26,883 nt of DNA from a virus. Under the pieces are notes generated by a model, which was given only the letters and a program-made list of their open reading frames with translations, searched no databases and was not told where the DNA came from. Positions 13,849 through 20,304 of this stretch are shown here, piece by piece (the stretch's first letter is position 1; each line of letters starts with the position of its first letter). The stretch covers positions 1 through 26,883 of the IMG/VR virus record IMGVR_UViG_3300037090_000575; one strand, written 5' to 3'. The translations under genes were made by a program, and so were the position numbers.

Positions 13849-14981
13849 AAATTCGTGGAAAATACAATTCTGCTATCATTTATAATGATAATGTGGAACA
13901 GTCAGCTTTATCTCAAATTTATGCTCTTCTAAATAATGAGGTTTCTATTGGAAGTAAAATTCGTATTATGCCAGATGTTCATGCAGGAGCAGGGTGTGTC
14001 ATAGGGTATACTGCAACTCTTACAAATAAAATAATAGTAAATTTAATAGGTGTTGATATTGGGTGTGGAATCACTTCTATATGTATAGGAAAAAAGGATA
14101 TAGATTTCCAGAAACTTGATGACATCATTCATACCTATGTACCTTCAGGTCACAATGTACATACTTCTCAATCTGGTGGTGAATGGATTCAAAAAGATTT
14201 TAAGAAATCTTCCATCTATGATGATGTCAGAAAAATATGTGAGAAGCAAGATCAGGATTTTAATCGAGTTATGGCTTCACTAGGATCGAGTGGGGGAGGC
14301 AACCATTTTTGTGAGGTAGATAAGGATCAAGATGGCCTACTCTGGCTTACTGTTCATTCAGGCTCTCGTAACTTTGGTTTGAAGATTGCCAATTACTGGC
14401 AATCTATAGCGAAGGCTAAAACTCATGGTACTGAAGGTACCATGAATGGGTTGGAGTATTTAAAGGATGAGGACTATCAAGGATACTTGACAGATATGAT
14501 GATAGCTCAAATTTATGCTCATAAGAATCGAGAGTATATATTACAGCAGATTCAAGAGAAGATGGATTTAGTCTATGGTGATGGTCGTTCTGTTGAGTCT
14601 GTCCATAACTATATTGATCTTGACCATGAAATTATCCGTAAGGGAGCAATATCAGCTATGCTAAATGAGCCTGTGATTATTCCTTGGAATATGCGAGATG
14701 GATTGATTATAGGCACGGGAAAGGGCAATCCAGACTGGAATTTCAGTGCTCCTCATGGTGCTGGTCGTATCATGGGTAGGCAGGTAGCAAAGAAATCATT
14801 ACAATTATCTGACTTTGAGGATTCAATGAAGGGAATATGGACTTCATGCGTTTCTAAGGATACTATTGATGAATCCCCAATGGCTTATAAGCCTTATGAG
14901 GAAATACAGGATTTGATAGGGGATACTGTAGATATAAAGTATACTTTAAAGCCTGTATATAGCTTCAAGGCGAATGAATAA
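13842..14981 (+). CDS. rtcB: RNA-splicing ligase RtcB (short, RtcB2-like)
   Basis: A GTP- and Mn2+-dependent RNA ligase that joins 3'-phosphate (or 2',3'-cyclic phosphate) to 5'-OH ends. Family signatures are all present: MPDVHAGAGCVIGYT (43-57), GVDIGCG (Asp72, Cys75), SSGGGNHF (His155), VHSGSRNFG (His172), SVHNYI (His255) and the catalytic APHGAGR with His305, the expected guanylylated residue, then DESPMAYKP near the C-terminus. At 379 aa it is shorter than E. coli RtcB and closer in length to the RtcB2 group linked to RNA repair. AGGAG lies 6 bases before the ATG, and the ATG sits within the end of the endonuclease gene. With the ligase at 1756 it gives the phage two complementary sealing chemistries. 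Confidence 0.95.
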   Translation: MLEIRGKYNSAIIYNDNVEQSALSQIYALLNNEVSIGSKIRIMPDVHAGAGCVIGYTATLTNKIIVNLIGVDIGCGITSICIGKKDIDFQKLDDIIHTYVPSGHNVHTSQSGGEWIQKDFKKSSIYDDVRKICEKQDQDFNRVMASLGSSGGGNHFCEVDKDQDGLLWLTVHSGSRNFGLKIANYWQSIAKAKTHGTEGTMNGLEYLKDEDYQGYLTDMMIAQIYAHKNREYILQQIQEKMDLVYGDGRSVESVHNYIDLDHEIIRKGAISAMLNEPVIIPWNMRDGLIIGTGKGNPDWNFSAPHGAGRIMGRQVAKKSLQLSDFEDSMKGIWTSCVSKDTIDESPMAYKPYEEIQDLIGDTVDIKYTLKPVYSFKANE

Positions 14982-14991
14982 GGAGTTGAAT

Positions 14992-15210
14992 ATGACTGTT
15001 AAAGACAAAGAACTATTTATTAATAATTTCCTCAATAGCATGAGGAACACATTCCTTAGTGAAATAGAAAAGTTCCCTGAGGAATGGGATGGAATAGAAC
15101 TACGTGCATACATAGCAGGGGCATTCAAGTATGAAAATAGCTATTCTATGGGCAGGAAAAGAAAAGCTAACTATAATAATGAGCGGTATGTAAGGAATTT
15201 GAAATACTAA
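14992..15210 (+). CDS. Small hypothetical protein, 72 aa
   Basis: The start at 14992 is preferred because TAAGGAG lies 7 bases upstream; an in-frame ATG at 14974 falls before that site, inside rtcB. The protein is mainly helical (LFINNFLNSMRNTFLSEIE) with WDGIELRAYIAGAFKYE in the middle and a basic C-terminus (MGRKRKANYNNERYVR). It probably belongs to the rtcB transcript. Its shape recalls small phage DNA- or RNA-binding proteins, but no family is recognised. Confidence 0.72.
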   Translation: MTVKDKELFINNFLNSMRNTFLSEIEKFPEEWDGIELRAYIAGAFKYENSYSMGRKRKANYNNERYVRNLKY

Positions 15211-15221
15211 AGGAGAATACT

Positions 15222-15473
15222 ATGACGTTAAAAGAAAGAAAGGAAAATTTTATTCAAAATATGAACCTTTCTGAATTAGAGGATGATTGTGATTGTATCA
15301 TCATAAAGAGGAGTTCTTATTTAGGATTTCCTAAAAAGCTCTATTTAGAGGCTATGAGTGAACTTAGAGCTACTTTAGCGATAGATAATGAATCACCTTT
15401 AGCTAACCTCGTGGTGTATCTACTAGAAGAAGCAATGATTACTGGATATAAAAAATCTGATTTTAAAAAATAA
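15222..15473 (+). CDS. Small hypothetical protein, 83 aa
   Basis: A strong AAAGGAG site precedes the ATG, 11 bases after the previous stop. The product is helical and mixed-charge, with a CDC pair (ELEDDCDCIIIKR) near residues 19-31 and PKKLYLEAMSELRATLA in the middle. No motif assigns a function. It is the last gene before the strong promoter at 15486, and no terminator hairpin is visible between them. Confidence 0.7.
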   Translation: MTLKERKENFIQNMNLSELEDDCDCIIIKRSSYLGFPKKLYLEAMSELRATLAIDNESPLANLVVYLLEEAMITGYKKSDFKK

Positions 15474-15485
15474 TAAAAATAATGC

Positions 15486-15514
15486 TTGACATAATAATAA
15501 AAGAGTAGTATATT
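15486..15514 (+). promoter_or_regulatory. Strong sigma-70 promoter for the DUF932-like gene
   Basis: TTGACA (15486-15491), 17-base spacer, TATATT (15509-15514). Transcription should begin near 15521, just before the palindrome at 15526, giving a leader of about 38 bases. The two hexamers and spacing are identical to those of the promoter at 16728. Confidence 0.8.
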
Positions 15515-15525
15515 CTAATTAAGAG

Positions 15526-15538
15526 AGGTTGACAACCT
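15526..15538. promoter_or_regulatory. Perfect 13-base palindrome in the leader of the DUF932-like gene
   Basis: AGGTTG-A-CAACCT is a perfect inverted repeat with one central base, at about +5 to +17 of the predicted transcript. The position suits a repressor operator. As RNA the loop would be too tight for a full hairpin, so DNA binding by a dimer is the likelier role. Confidence 0.45.
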
Positions 15539-15558
15539 AAACAGTCAAAGGAGCTAAT

Positions 15559-16482
15559 ATGAATACGACAATTCACATTCCGATGCACACCAGGACGGAC
15601 AAGAGCGCCCACATGGATGCTTTCTTCCCCGTTGAAACCCAGAAGTATATCAGAGAAGATGGTACTGATGATGGTCTCCGTGCTATCGTCAATATGAACA
15701 CGAAGGACACCCTGGGCAGGATTTCCGAGGGTTACAAAGTCGTTACCCACAAAGAAGTTAGCGACACTATCCAGAACCTCTTCACCGACATTGGCATCAA
15801 GTTCACCTCTGATCCCAAGGATATTCGGGTTGGAACCAAGGGAGCCCGTTTCTTCCAGACAATCTACTTCCCCGACCTGTCTTTCAACCCTGCGAAGAAC
15901 CTTGGAATTCCTTCCACCGCTCTTGACATTGGTGGTCACAATTTCCTCGATGAGGAAGTTTTGGTTCCCTTCGTCAAGGCCCGGAACTCCTACAACAAGA
16001 CGGAACGCCTCGGATTTGGGTACGGATGCGCTCGCCTCCGCTGCACCAATGGCATGGCTCTTCTCGTTTCCGAGACTTCCCTGTTCTATCGCCACAATCA
16101 GGAATTCGACCTTGAGAAAATCAAGAATGTTCTCTTCGAGCGAATCCAAGAGAACAGTTCCCTCGTGGAGAAGGTCTACGCTCGCCTGAATCAGGAGAAG
16201 GGCATCAACTATCTTCAGAACCTCATCAATGGCGATTTCCCTGCCAAATTTAAGCTCGCTGTTATTGAGAAAATGACACCCTATGCCACCATCAAGAGCG
16301 TTAGAAGGCCCCTGGTAGAGGGCGAGAAGAGGGAAGTGCTGGAAATTGAGAGCATCAAAACAAATGCTTCCGGTTGGGCAGTCTACAACGTCGCTACCGA
16401 TGTTTCCACCCATCAGATTACCTCCGCTGTGGAGCAGGACGTTCTGGACCGCAGGATCGCCAGAGCCTTCAACGTAAGGTAA
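15559..16482 (+). CDS. DUF932-like (phage/plasmid-like) protein, unusually G+C-rich gene
   Basis: The 307-aa protein has the pattern of the DUF932 / phage-plasmid-like family: GRISEGYKVVTHKE near residue 53-66, a central GFGYGCARLRCTNGMALLV (152-170) with the characteristic R-C-TNGM, and a C-terminal YNVATDVSTHQITSA (about 276-290) matching the family's N-x-x-TD-x-x-TH signature. The biochemical role of the family is not established; members are common on phages and plasmids. The gene has a strong promoter, a leader palindrome, an AAAGGAG site and a terminator, so it looks like a single, highly transcribed unit. Its G+C (28 and 32 of 60 in two sampled lines) and C/G-ending codons contrast sharply with its neighbours, indicating expression-driven codon use or recent acquisition. 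Confidence 0.82.
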   Translation: MNTTIHIPMHTRTDKSAHMDAFFPVETQKYIREDGTDDGLRAIVNMNTKDTLGRISEGYKVVTHKEVSDTIQNLFTDIGIKFTSDPKDIRVGTKGARFFQTIYFPDLSFNPAKNLGIPSTALDIGGHNFLDEEVLVPFVKARNSYNKTERLGFGYGCARLRCTNGMALLVSETSLFYRHNQEFDLEKIKNVLFERIQENSSLVEKVYARLNQEKGINYLQNLINGDFPAKFKLAVIEKMTPYATIKSVRRPLVEGEKREVLEIESIKTNASGWAVYNVATDVSTHQITSAVEQDVLDRRIARAFNVR

Positions 16483-16493
16483 AGTAAGTATAA

Positions 16494-16520
16494 AGGGGGA
16501 GGAAACTTCCCCTATTTTTT
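16494..16520 (+). terminator. Rho-independent terminator after the DUF932-like gene
   Basis: Stem AGGGGGA (16494-16500) / TTCCCCT (16507-16513) with one G-T pair, loop GGAAAC, then ATTTTTT. The next gene's AAGGAG site follows at once, so that gene depends on readthrough. Confidence 0.8.
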
Positions 16521-16532
16521 AAGGAGAATAAT

Positions 16533-16709
16533 ATGACAACAGAAGACAAAAAATTCAAAGACAAGATATATGAAGCTGTTGATAGTCATTATCCTCTTAT
16601 GATCACCAAACAGGAAAATAATAAACTGGATGAATTGATAGAACGAGGGTATATTAATCCCTTTTTTCTTATTATGTCAAGGAGATTTAAAATCGTCGTG
16701 AAACAATAA
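16533..16709 (+). CDS. Small hypothetical protein, 58 aa
   Basis: An AAGGAG site (16521-16526) lies 6 bases before the ATG. The product starts MTTEDKKFKDKIYEAVDS and ends in a basic SRRFKIVVKQ, with a hydrophobic NPFFLIMS patch. It fills the gap between the terminator of the DUF932-like gene and the next promoter. The gene returns to the A+T-rich composition of the rest of the genome, so the G+C-rich pair on either side is not one continuous block. Function unknown. Confidence 0.65.
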   Translation: MTTEDKKFKDKIYEAVDSHYPLMITKQENNKLDELIERGYINPFFLIMSRRFKIVVKQ

Positions 16710-16727
16710 AAAATAATACGAATTATA

Positions 16728-16756
16728 TTGACACCCTTCCTAATAAGATGTATATT
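16728..16756 (+). promoter_or_regulatory. Strong sigma-70 promoter for the AAA ATPase gene
   Basis: TTGACA (16728-16733), 17-base spacer, TATATT (16751-16756), identical in boxes and spacing to the promoter at 15486. Predicted start near 16763 leaves a short leader with GGAGAG before the ATG at 16784. This promoter shows that the longer open frame beginning at 16748 cannot be the real start. Confidence 0.8.
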
Positions 16757-16783
16757 ATTATTAGCTTAGATGAAGGAGAGTGT

Positions 16784-17695
16784 ATGAATACTGTTGGAAT
16801 GGGTAGGAAGCCTTTTGTATCTGAGGCTGTTGAGCAGTTCAAAATTGCCAACTCCCATGTGGACTTTACTGACACTTCTATAATGAGCGCTTACAATCTC
16901 TATCGGGATTGGGCTCAAATGACTGGAAAGAAAGAAGTGTCCTACGTCTCTTTTCTCCATACCTTCGAGGCTCCTGAAGCTCCCGTCAAGAAGGAAAACC
17001 TTCTGAGCCTCACTGAGCAGTTTGACCTTTTGGAGAGGTATGTGAAGATAGTGGACAGCGGAATTCTTAAAGCTCTCTACGTTCATGGAGAGCCTGGAAT
17101 AGGCAAGACATTGACAGTGGAGAAGCTTCTTCCCAAGACCAATGACAAGTATCAGTACTTCTCTGGTGGAGTTAAAGGTAGCTATGAACTTGCTAAGATT
17201 CTCTACAATAACAGGGAAGGTAAGGTACTGATATTTGACGACTTTGACTCTGTGTTCAAGACCCAAACCCAGGTAGACGTATTGAAGATAGCACTCCAGA
17301 ACAAGCCTGTAAGGACTATTACCTGGATGGACGGAACCAAGAGGACGAAGGGAGACAAGCTTCCTGAGAACTTCGAGTTCACCTCCTCCATTATCTTCAT
17401 CTCTAACAAGTGTAGATTGGACGCTGCTATTCAGTCCCGCTGCAAAATCATGGGTTTCAATACCTCTAAGATGCAGGTTCTAGACTATATCAAGAGCAAG
17501 TTTGGAACCTTCATGAAGGAGATTCCCCTTTCGGTGAGGATAGAGGTTTACAACTTCTTCGCTTCTAATCTTGCCTCGTTCCCCAGGGTGGACTTCAATC
17601 TCTTCTACAACGTGTCGATAGATTGCTTTCTGGATTATCAGGATAAGCGCACTGATGGCCACTGGAAGTTAGCTGCACTTAATGGAGTTGTATGA
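16784..17695 (+). CDS. AAA-family ATPase (303 aa)
   Basis: A single AAA module: Walker A GEPGIGKT (102-109), Walker B VLIFDDFD (148-155), a sensor-1 strand SIIFISNK (Asn208) and an arginine-finger candidate in AIQSRCK (Arg219). The first 90 residues (SVHVDFTD... region, then a helical YRDWAQMTGKKEVSY segment) show no known motif and probably select the target. The start is set by GGAGAG 5-10 bases upstream and by the promoter overlapping the more upstream ATG. Like the DUF932-like gene it uses G/C-ending codons (AAG, GAG, CTC, TTC) more than its neighbours, though less extremely. Its last codon overlaps the next ATG (ATGA). Likely a remodelling or loading ATPase; the partner is unknown, with the DUF932-like protein an obvious candidate. 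Confidence 0.85.
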   Translation: MNTVGMGRKPFVSEAVEQFKIANSHVDFTDTSIMSAYNLYRDWAQMTGKKEVSYVSFLHTFEAPEAPVKKENLLSLTEQFDLLERYVKIVDSGILKALYVHGEPGIGKTLTVEKLLPKTNDKYQYFSGGVKGSYELAKILYNNREGKVLIFDDFDSVFKTQTQVDVLKIALQNKPVRTITWMDGTKRTKGDKLPENFEFTSSIIFISNKCRLDAAIQSRCKIMGFNTSKMQVLDYIKSKFGTFMKEIPLSVRIEVYNFFASNLASFPRVDFNLFYNVSIDCFLDYQDKRTDGHWKLAALNGVV

Positions 17696-17892
17696 TGTTG
17701 CACTTTCTGTTTCACAGAATATTTACTAAAGAAATGAAGATAGACTTTATAGGGGTTTTATATGCCATCAAAGAACATAAAAAAATCTATGAAGTCTATC
17801 TTCAGGGAAAGAAGAGGTATTTTATTGCTTGGAATCTTGAGAATGCACAAACAAAATACCCTGGGCATATAGTTAGAAAAGTTTGGATATAA
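17692..17892 (+). CDS. Small hypothetical protein, 66 aa
   Basis: The ATG overlaps the ATPase stop (ATGA), with GGAG 4 bases upstream, so translation is coupled to it. The sequence is basic and aromatic, with beta-like IDFIGVLYAI, IYEVYLQGKKRYFIAW and a C-terminal GHIVRKVWI. Codon use is back to A/T-ending. No family is recognised. Confidence 0.7.
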   Translation: MMLHFLFHRIFTKEMKIDFIGVLYAIKEHKKIYEVYLQGKKRYFIAWNLENAQTKYPGHIVRKVWI

Positions 17893-17904
17893 GGAGAAAA
17901 GAAA

Positions 17905-18159
17905 ATGCAAGTGAAAATGAAAATGAAGTATGTAATGAATGAAAATGACACTTTTGTTCTCATTCCTATTTTTATGCCTCATACTACTTTAGGGTTTCAA
18001 GTAATTTCTGCTGGGTTTGTAAATTTTGATACCTACGAAGATGACTGTAAGAATCTTTGTTTAAGGGCTCTTTGTTATGGAGAATCAACAGGGCTTGGAG
18101 TAGAATCAAGAGAAGAGGATAGTAGTATTATCACTAAAGGACTTCAGTTTAATCTATAA
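17905..18159 (+). CDS. Small hypothetical protein, 84 aa
   Basis: The ATG follows AAGGAGAAAAGAA, a ribosome binding region repeated almost exactly before the next gene (18160-18170). The protein starts with a basic, Met-rich stretch (MQVKMKMKYVMNEN), then FVLIPIFMPHTTLGFQVISAGFV, and includes two cysteines in KNLCLRALCYGES. No known domain. The conserved leader suggests the small genes here evolved as one translational series. Confidence 0.7.
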   Translation: MQVKMKMKYVMNENDTFVLIPIFMPHTTLGFQVISAGFVNFDTYEDDCKNLCLRALCYGESTGLGVESREEDSSIITKGLQFNL

Positions 18160-18170
18160 GGAGAAAAGAA

Positions 18171-18578
18171 ATGGAAATCAAAGAAGTTAAACCAGGGCGC
18201 TATACTGGGACAGAGAAGGTCCTATTGAGGGAGTTTGGTTATTTTTATTTAGACAAGTATATGCCTAACTTTGAGTCAGTTCCAGAAGGCACTCTTACTT
18301 ATGCTCAAATAAATCAGTATCATTCTGCTTATGCTAAAGCTGATAAAGATATACTTATGCTAGGTATAACTCGATTTCAGTTTAATGAAGATGATGGTAT
18401 TCTTACCATTCAACTTCATCGTCCTGGCATATTCATAGGGTCCATAGGGGATAATCTGTATGGTATAGAGAAGAAACTGAAGGAAGAGAATCCTAGTCTC
18501 AAAAAGATAAAGCTAGTAGAGGAAACATTGAATGACTTCATCTATCCTGTTGATTATACAGAAGAGGAGGATTATTGA
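18171..18578 (+). CDS. KH-domain (type II, ribosomal S3-like) RNA-binding protein
   Basis: The 135-aa product has a segment (about 77-117) that reads like the KH domain of ribosomal protein S3: LTIQLHRPGIFIGSIG followed by DNLYGIEKKLKEENP and KKIKLVEE. Bacterial S3 has the same order, RPGIVIGKKG then a helix and INIAEV. The RNA-binding loop GxxG is G90-S-I-G93. The N-terminal 75 residues are unrelated to S3 and contain a helical YAQINQYHSAYAKADKD region. The acidic tail ends TEEEDY. A strong AAGGAG site precedes the ATG. Binding to single-stranded RNA is a good inference; whether the target is ribosomal, messenger or phage RNA is open. Confidence 0.72.
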   Translation: MEIKEVKPGRYTGTEKVLLREFGYFYLDKYMPNFESVPEGTLTYAQINQYHSAYAKADKDILMLGITRFQFNEDDGILTIQLHRPGIFIGSIGDNLYGIEKKLKEENPSLKKIKLVEETLNDFIYPVDYTEEEDY

Positions 18579-18579
18579 T

Positions 18580-18759
18580 ATGAATACACCTAATCCCTGT
18601 TCTACTTGTGGTTTTCTCTATGTAGACTGTATGTATCAGGATGATCCTAATTATGCTGCTGAATGCATAAAGAACTTAAAAATGGGAAATTTGGCATGCT
18701 CTAGTTATAAGTATTATAAGCAGGTAACACAGGAAGAGAAGTGGGGCATGACTAAATAA
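18580..18759 (+). CDS. Small cysteine-rich protein, 59 aa
   Basis: The start at 18580 follows GAGGAGG with a 9-base gap, and is preferred over an ATG 16 codons upstream that lies inside the KH gene. Cysteines fall at about positions 7, 10, 17, 29 and 40, starting with PCSTCGFLYVDC, which suggests a zinc- or iron-sulfur-binding fold. The C-terminus is helical and hydrophilic (KQVTQEEKWGM). The stop is two bases before the deformylase start. Function unknown. Confidence 0.7.
   Translation: MNTPNPCSTCGFLYVDCMYQDDPNYAAECIKNLKMGNLACSSYKYYKQVTQEEKWGMTK
18691..18720 (+). promoter_or_regulatory. Possible sigma-70 promoter for peptide deformylase
   Basis: TTGGCA (18691-18696), 18-base spacer, TATAAG (18715-18720), five of six in each box. 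It lies inside the cysteine-rich gene and would start transcription about 35 bases before the deformylase ATG at 18762. Confidence 0.3.
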
Positions 18760-18761
18760 CT

Positions 18762-19211
18762 ATGGAAATACTTACATTTGGTAATGAAATTCTAACTCGT
18801 AAAGCTAAAGAGGTTACAGACTTTACTGTAATCCCTAAACTGGTATCAGACATGTTTGAAGTTTTAGATAAAGGAGGAATAGGTTTGGCTGCTCCTCAAG
18901 TAGGAGTTTCACTACGTTTATTTATTACAGACGTAGTGGGAGATAAAAAAAGAATATTCATAAACCCTAAAATAACATCTATCTCTGCTATGACTTGTAG
19001 CATGGAGGAAGGCTGTCTGTCTTTTCCTGGAATCTATTTTCCTGTAGAAAGGCCGGAAGGGATAATGATTGAGTATTATGACGAGGAAAATAAAAAACAG
19101 GGTATGTGGGCATCAGGTATGTTAGCACGGGTAATCCAACATGAATATGACCATCTTGACGGAATTCTATTTATCAAGTATTATAATTGGGAGGTTAAAC
19201 ATGAAAAATAA
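18762..19211 (+). CDS. def: Peptide deformylase
   Basis: A metal-dependent hydrolase that removes the formyl group from the N-terminal Met of nascent proteins at the ribosome exit. All three family motifs are intact: GIGLAAPQ (39-46), EGCLS with the metal-binding Cys85 (83-87), and HEYDH (127-131), so it should be active. At 149 aa it is shorter at the C-terminus than typical bacterial enzymes, as is usual for phage copies, which lack the ribosome-binding C-terminal helix. The ATG has no clear ribosome binding site and follows the previous stop by two bases, which suggests coupling. The 3' end overlaps the next gene by 11 bases. Confidence 0.95.
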   Translation: MEILTFGNEILTRKAKEVTDFTVIPKLVSDMFEVLDKGGIGLAAPQVGVSLRLFITDVVGDKKRIFINPKITSISAMTCSMEEGCLSFPGIYFPVERPEGIMIEYYDEENKKQGMWASGMLARVIQHEYDHLDGILFIKYYNWEVKHEK

Positions 19212-19509
19212 ACATACTGTTGGAAAATGGTGGGTAGGGGATAGCTATGAAGGCCAGAGGGAAGGGTATGTAGGCATACATAGTCCTGAATGGGCGGCAT
19301 TAGCAGAAGTCTGTATTGAGGTGGATAATGAAAAATCAGAGGAGGGTTGGGATAATGCCTATCTGATGGCTGCTTCAATAGAATTATATGATGCGTGTAG
19401 GGCATTTGTAAAGGCAATGAAAACTGATGGGAATAAGGGGCTTAATAAAGCATATCAATTGGCACAAGAAGCTATAGCAAAAGCAAAGAGCAGAGGAAAC
19501 ATAATATGA
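19201..19509 (+). CDS. Hypothetical phage protein with NAYLMAASIELYDA motif (102 aa)
   Basis: The start at 19201 is fixed by GGGAGG six bases upstream; an ATG 20 codons earlier lies inside the deformylase gene. The N-terminus is a small beta region (VGKWWVGDS, EGYVGIHSP), followed by NAYLMAASIELYDACRAFV and a helical KAYQLAQEAIAKAKS. The block resembles the ANA.LIAAAPELY.AL motif of a widespread family of small phage and plasmid proteins of unknown role. The stop overlaps the next ATG by four bases. Confidence 0.75.
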   Translation: MKNKHTVGKWWVGDSYEGQREGYVGIHSPEWAALAEVCIEVDNEKSEEGWDNAYLMAASIELYDACRAFVKAMKTDGNKGLNKAYQLAQEAIAKAKSRGNII

Positions 19510-19715
19510 GTGATGTTGTAGAGGTTCAGAAAAAAGTAATAGAAGCTCAGTTTAGCGAAGTGCCAGAAGCTCTACTAAAATTAATAAATGTAAAACAAAG
19601 CTTGAATGATCTTATTTCTGATCCTCAAGCATCACAAATGCCCCCAGATTTACTGAAGATACTCACTATGTGTAATACTACATTATGTTCTTTTAATTTT
19701 GTGGATGAAAACTAA
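19506..19715 (+). CDS. Small hypothetical protein, 69 aa
   Basis: The ATG is in an ATGA overlap with the previous stop, and GAGG lies about 9 bases upstream. The protein is helical and slightly acidic: VVEVQKKVIEAQFSEVPEAL, then LLKLINVKQSLNDLI, with PPDLLKILTMCNTTLC near the end. No membrane segment and no known motif. It is placed in a run of genes with overlapping ends, so it is probably co-expressed with the deformylase. Confidence 0.68.
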   Translation: MSDVVEVQKKVIEAQFSEVPEALLKLINVKQSLNDLISDPQASQMPPDLLKILTMCNTTLCSFNFVDEN

Positions 19716-19726
19716 GGAGAAATACT

Positions 19727-19879
19727 ATGAATGATGATGAGAGAAACTTAAAATTCCTTATTGAATCAGGGGAACTGAGTATAGAGGACTTATATCCTAA
19801 AGATATATTAATAGAAAGGCAGCCAGGAGAGGTTTCCAAAATAGCAACTCCTTACAATCATCCTGAGTGGAGAGAATAG
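19727..19879 (+). CDS. Small hypothetical protein, 50 aa
   Basis: A clear TAAGGAG site lies 8 bases before the ATG. The product (begins MNDDERNLKFLIESGELSIE) is acidic, with EDLYPKDILIERQPGE in the middle. The stop TAG shares one base with the GTG start of the next gene. The ORF exactly fills the gap between two genes, which supports it being real. Function unknown. Confidence 0.62.
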   Translation: MNDDERNLKFLIESGELSIEDLYPKDILIERQPGEVSKIATPYNHPEWRE

Positions 19880-20256
19880 TGAATGTATTTATTTTAGAGG
19901 ACGACCCTAGCAACTATAGAATACCCTTATTTCAAGAGAAGCTACAAAATCATACTCTTTACATTGCTAAAGATGTAGAACAGGGTAAAAAAACTTTAGA
20001 GTATATCTTAAAAGAAGGTATCCATATTGATTTTATTTTCCTTGATCATGACTTAGGTGGTAGAGTCTATGTTAGTTCTGATGATTCTAATGTAGGTACC
20101 CGCATAGCAGAATTCCTCCAAGCTCATGAAGAGTTTAATAATACTAAAGTATATTTTCATACTCAAAACAGAGTAGGGGCTCAAGCAATGCAGGTGATAC
20201 TTCCAAAAGGTATAATATACCCCTTCCCTGAACTAATACAAAATTTATCAGGATAA
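19879..20256 (+). CDS. Receiver-like protein, predicted cyclic-phosphate-processing (cREC) type (125 aa)
   Basis: The fold begins VFILEDDPSNYR (acidic pair Asp8-Asp9), continues to FIFLDHDLGGR (LDHD 55-58), and ends VYFHTQNRVGAQAMQVIL with His94. This pattern (N-terminal LEDD, LDHDLGG, then H.QN..GA..M) matches the receiver-derived family annotated as cyclic-phosphate processing, predicted by others to act on RNA ends. It differs from ordinary response regulators, which lack the LDHD and HxxN motifs. I chose the GTG at 19879, which overlaps the previous stop and has GGAGAG 4-5 bases upstream; a GTG at 19867 is also possible. It fits the two RNA ligases in this window. Family call from motifs only. 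Confidence 0.7.
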   Translation: MNVFILEDDPSNYRIPLFQEKLQNHTLYIAKDVEQGKKTLEYILKEGIHIDFIFLDHDLGGRVYVSSDDSNVGTRIAEFLQAHEEFNNTKVYFHTQNRVGAQAMQVILPKGIIYPFPELIQNLSG

Positions 20257-20259
20257 TTC

Positions 20260-20288
20260 TTGATATTTACCTTTATAGGTAGTATACT
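20260..20288 (+). promoter_or_regulatory. Sigma-70 promoter candidate before the 77-aa gene
   Basis: TTGATA (20260-20265), 17-base spacer, TATACT (20283-20288), five of six in each box. The predicted start near 20295 falls at the AGGAGGG ribosome binding site of the gene at 20305, leaving a very short leader, which counts against it. Confidence 0.45.
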
Positions 20289-20304
20289 TCTTATAGGAGG
20301 GAAT

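Noticed and set aside
14488-14520. TTGACA inside rtcB as a promoter
   Set aside because: No -10 hexamer resembling TATAAT occurs at 16-18 bases.
15463-16413. Long antisense open frame (316 codons) opposite the DUF932-like gene
   Set aside because: It exists because the sense gene is G+C-rich with few A/T-ending codons. It has no ribosome binding site and no recognisable motif, and the sense strand has a promoter, start site, family motifs and terminator.
19156-19184. TTGACG-N17-TATTAT as a promoter for the gene at 19201
   Set aside because: Predicted RNA start would fall within the GGGAGG ribosome binding site, leaving almost no leader, and the -35 box lies in the conserved HEYDHLDG codons of the deformylase.
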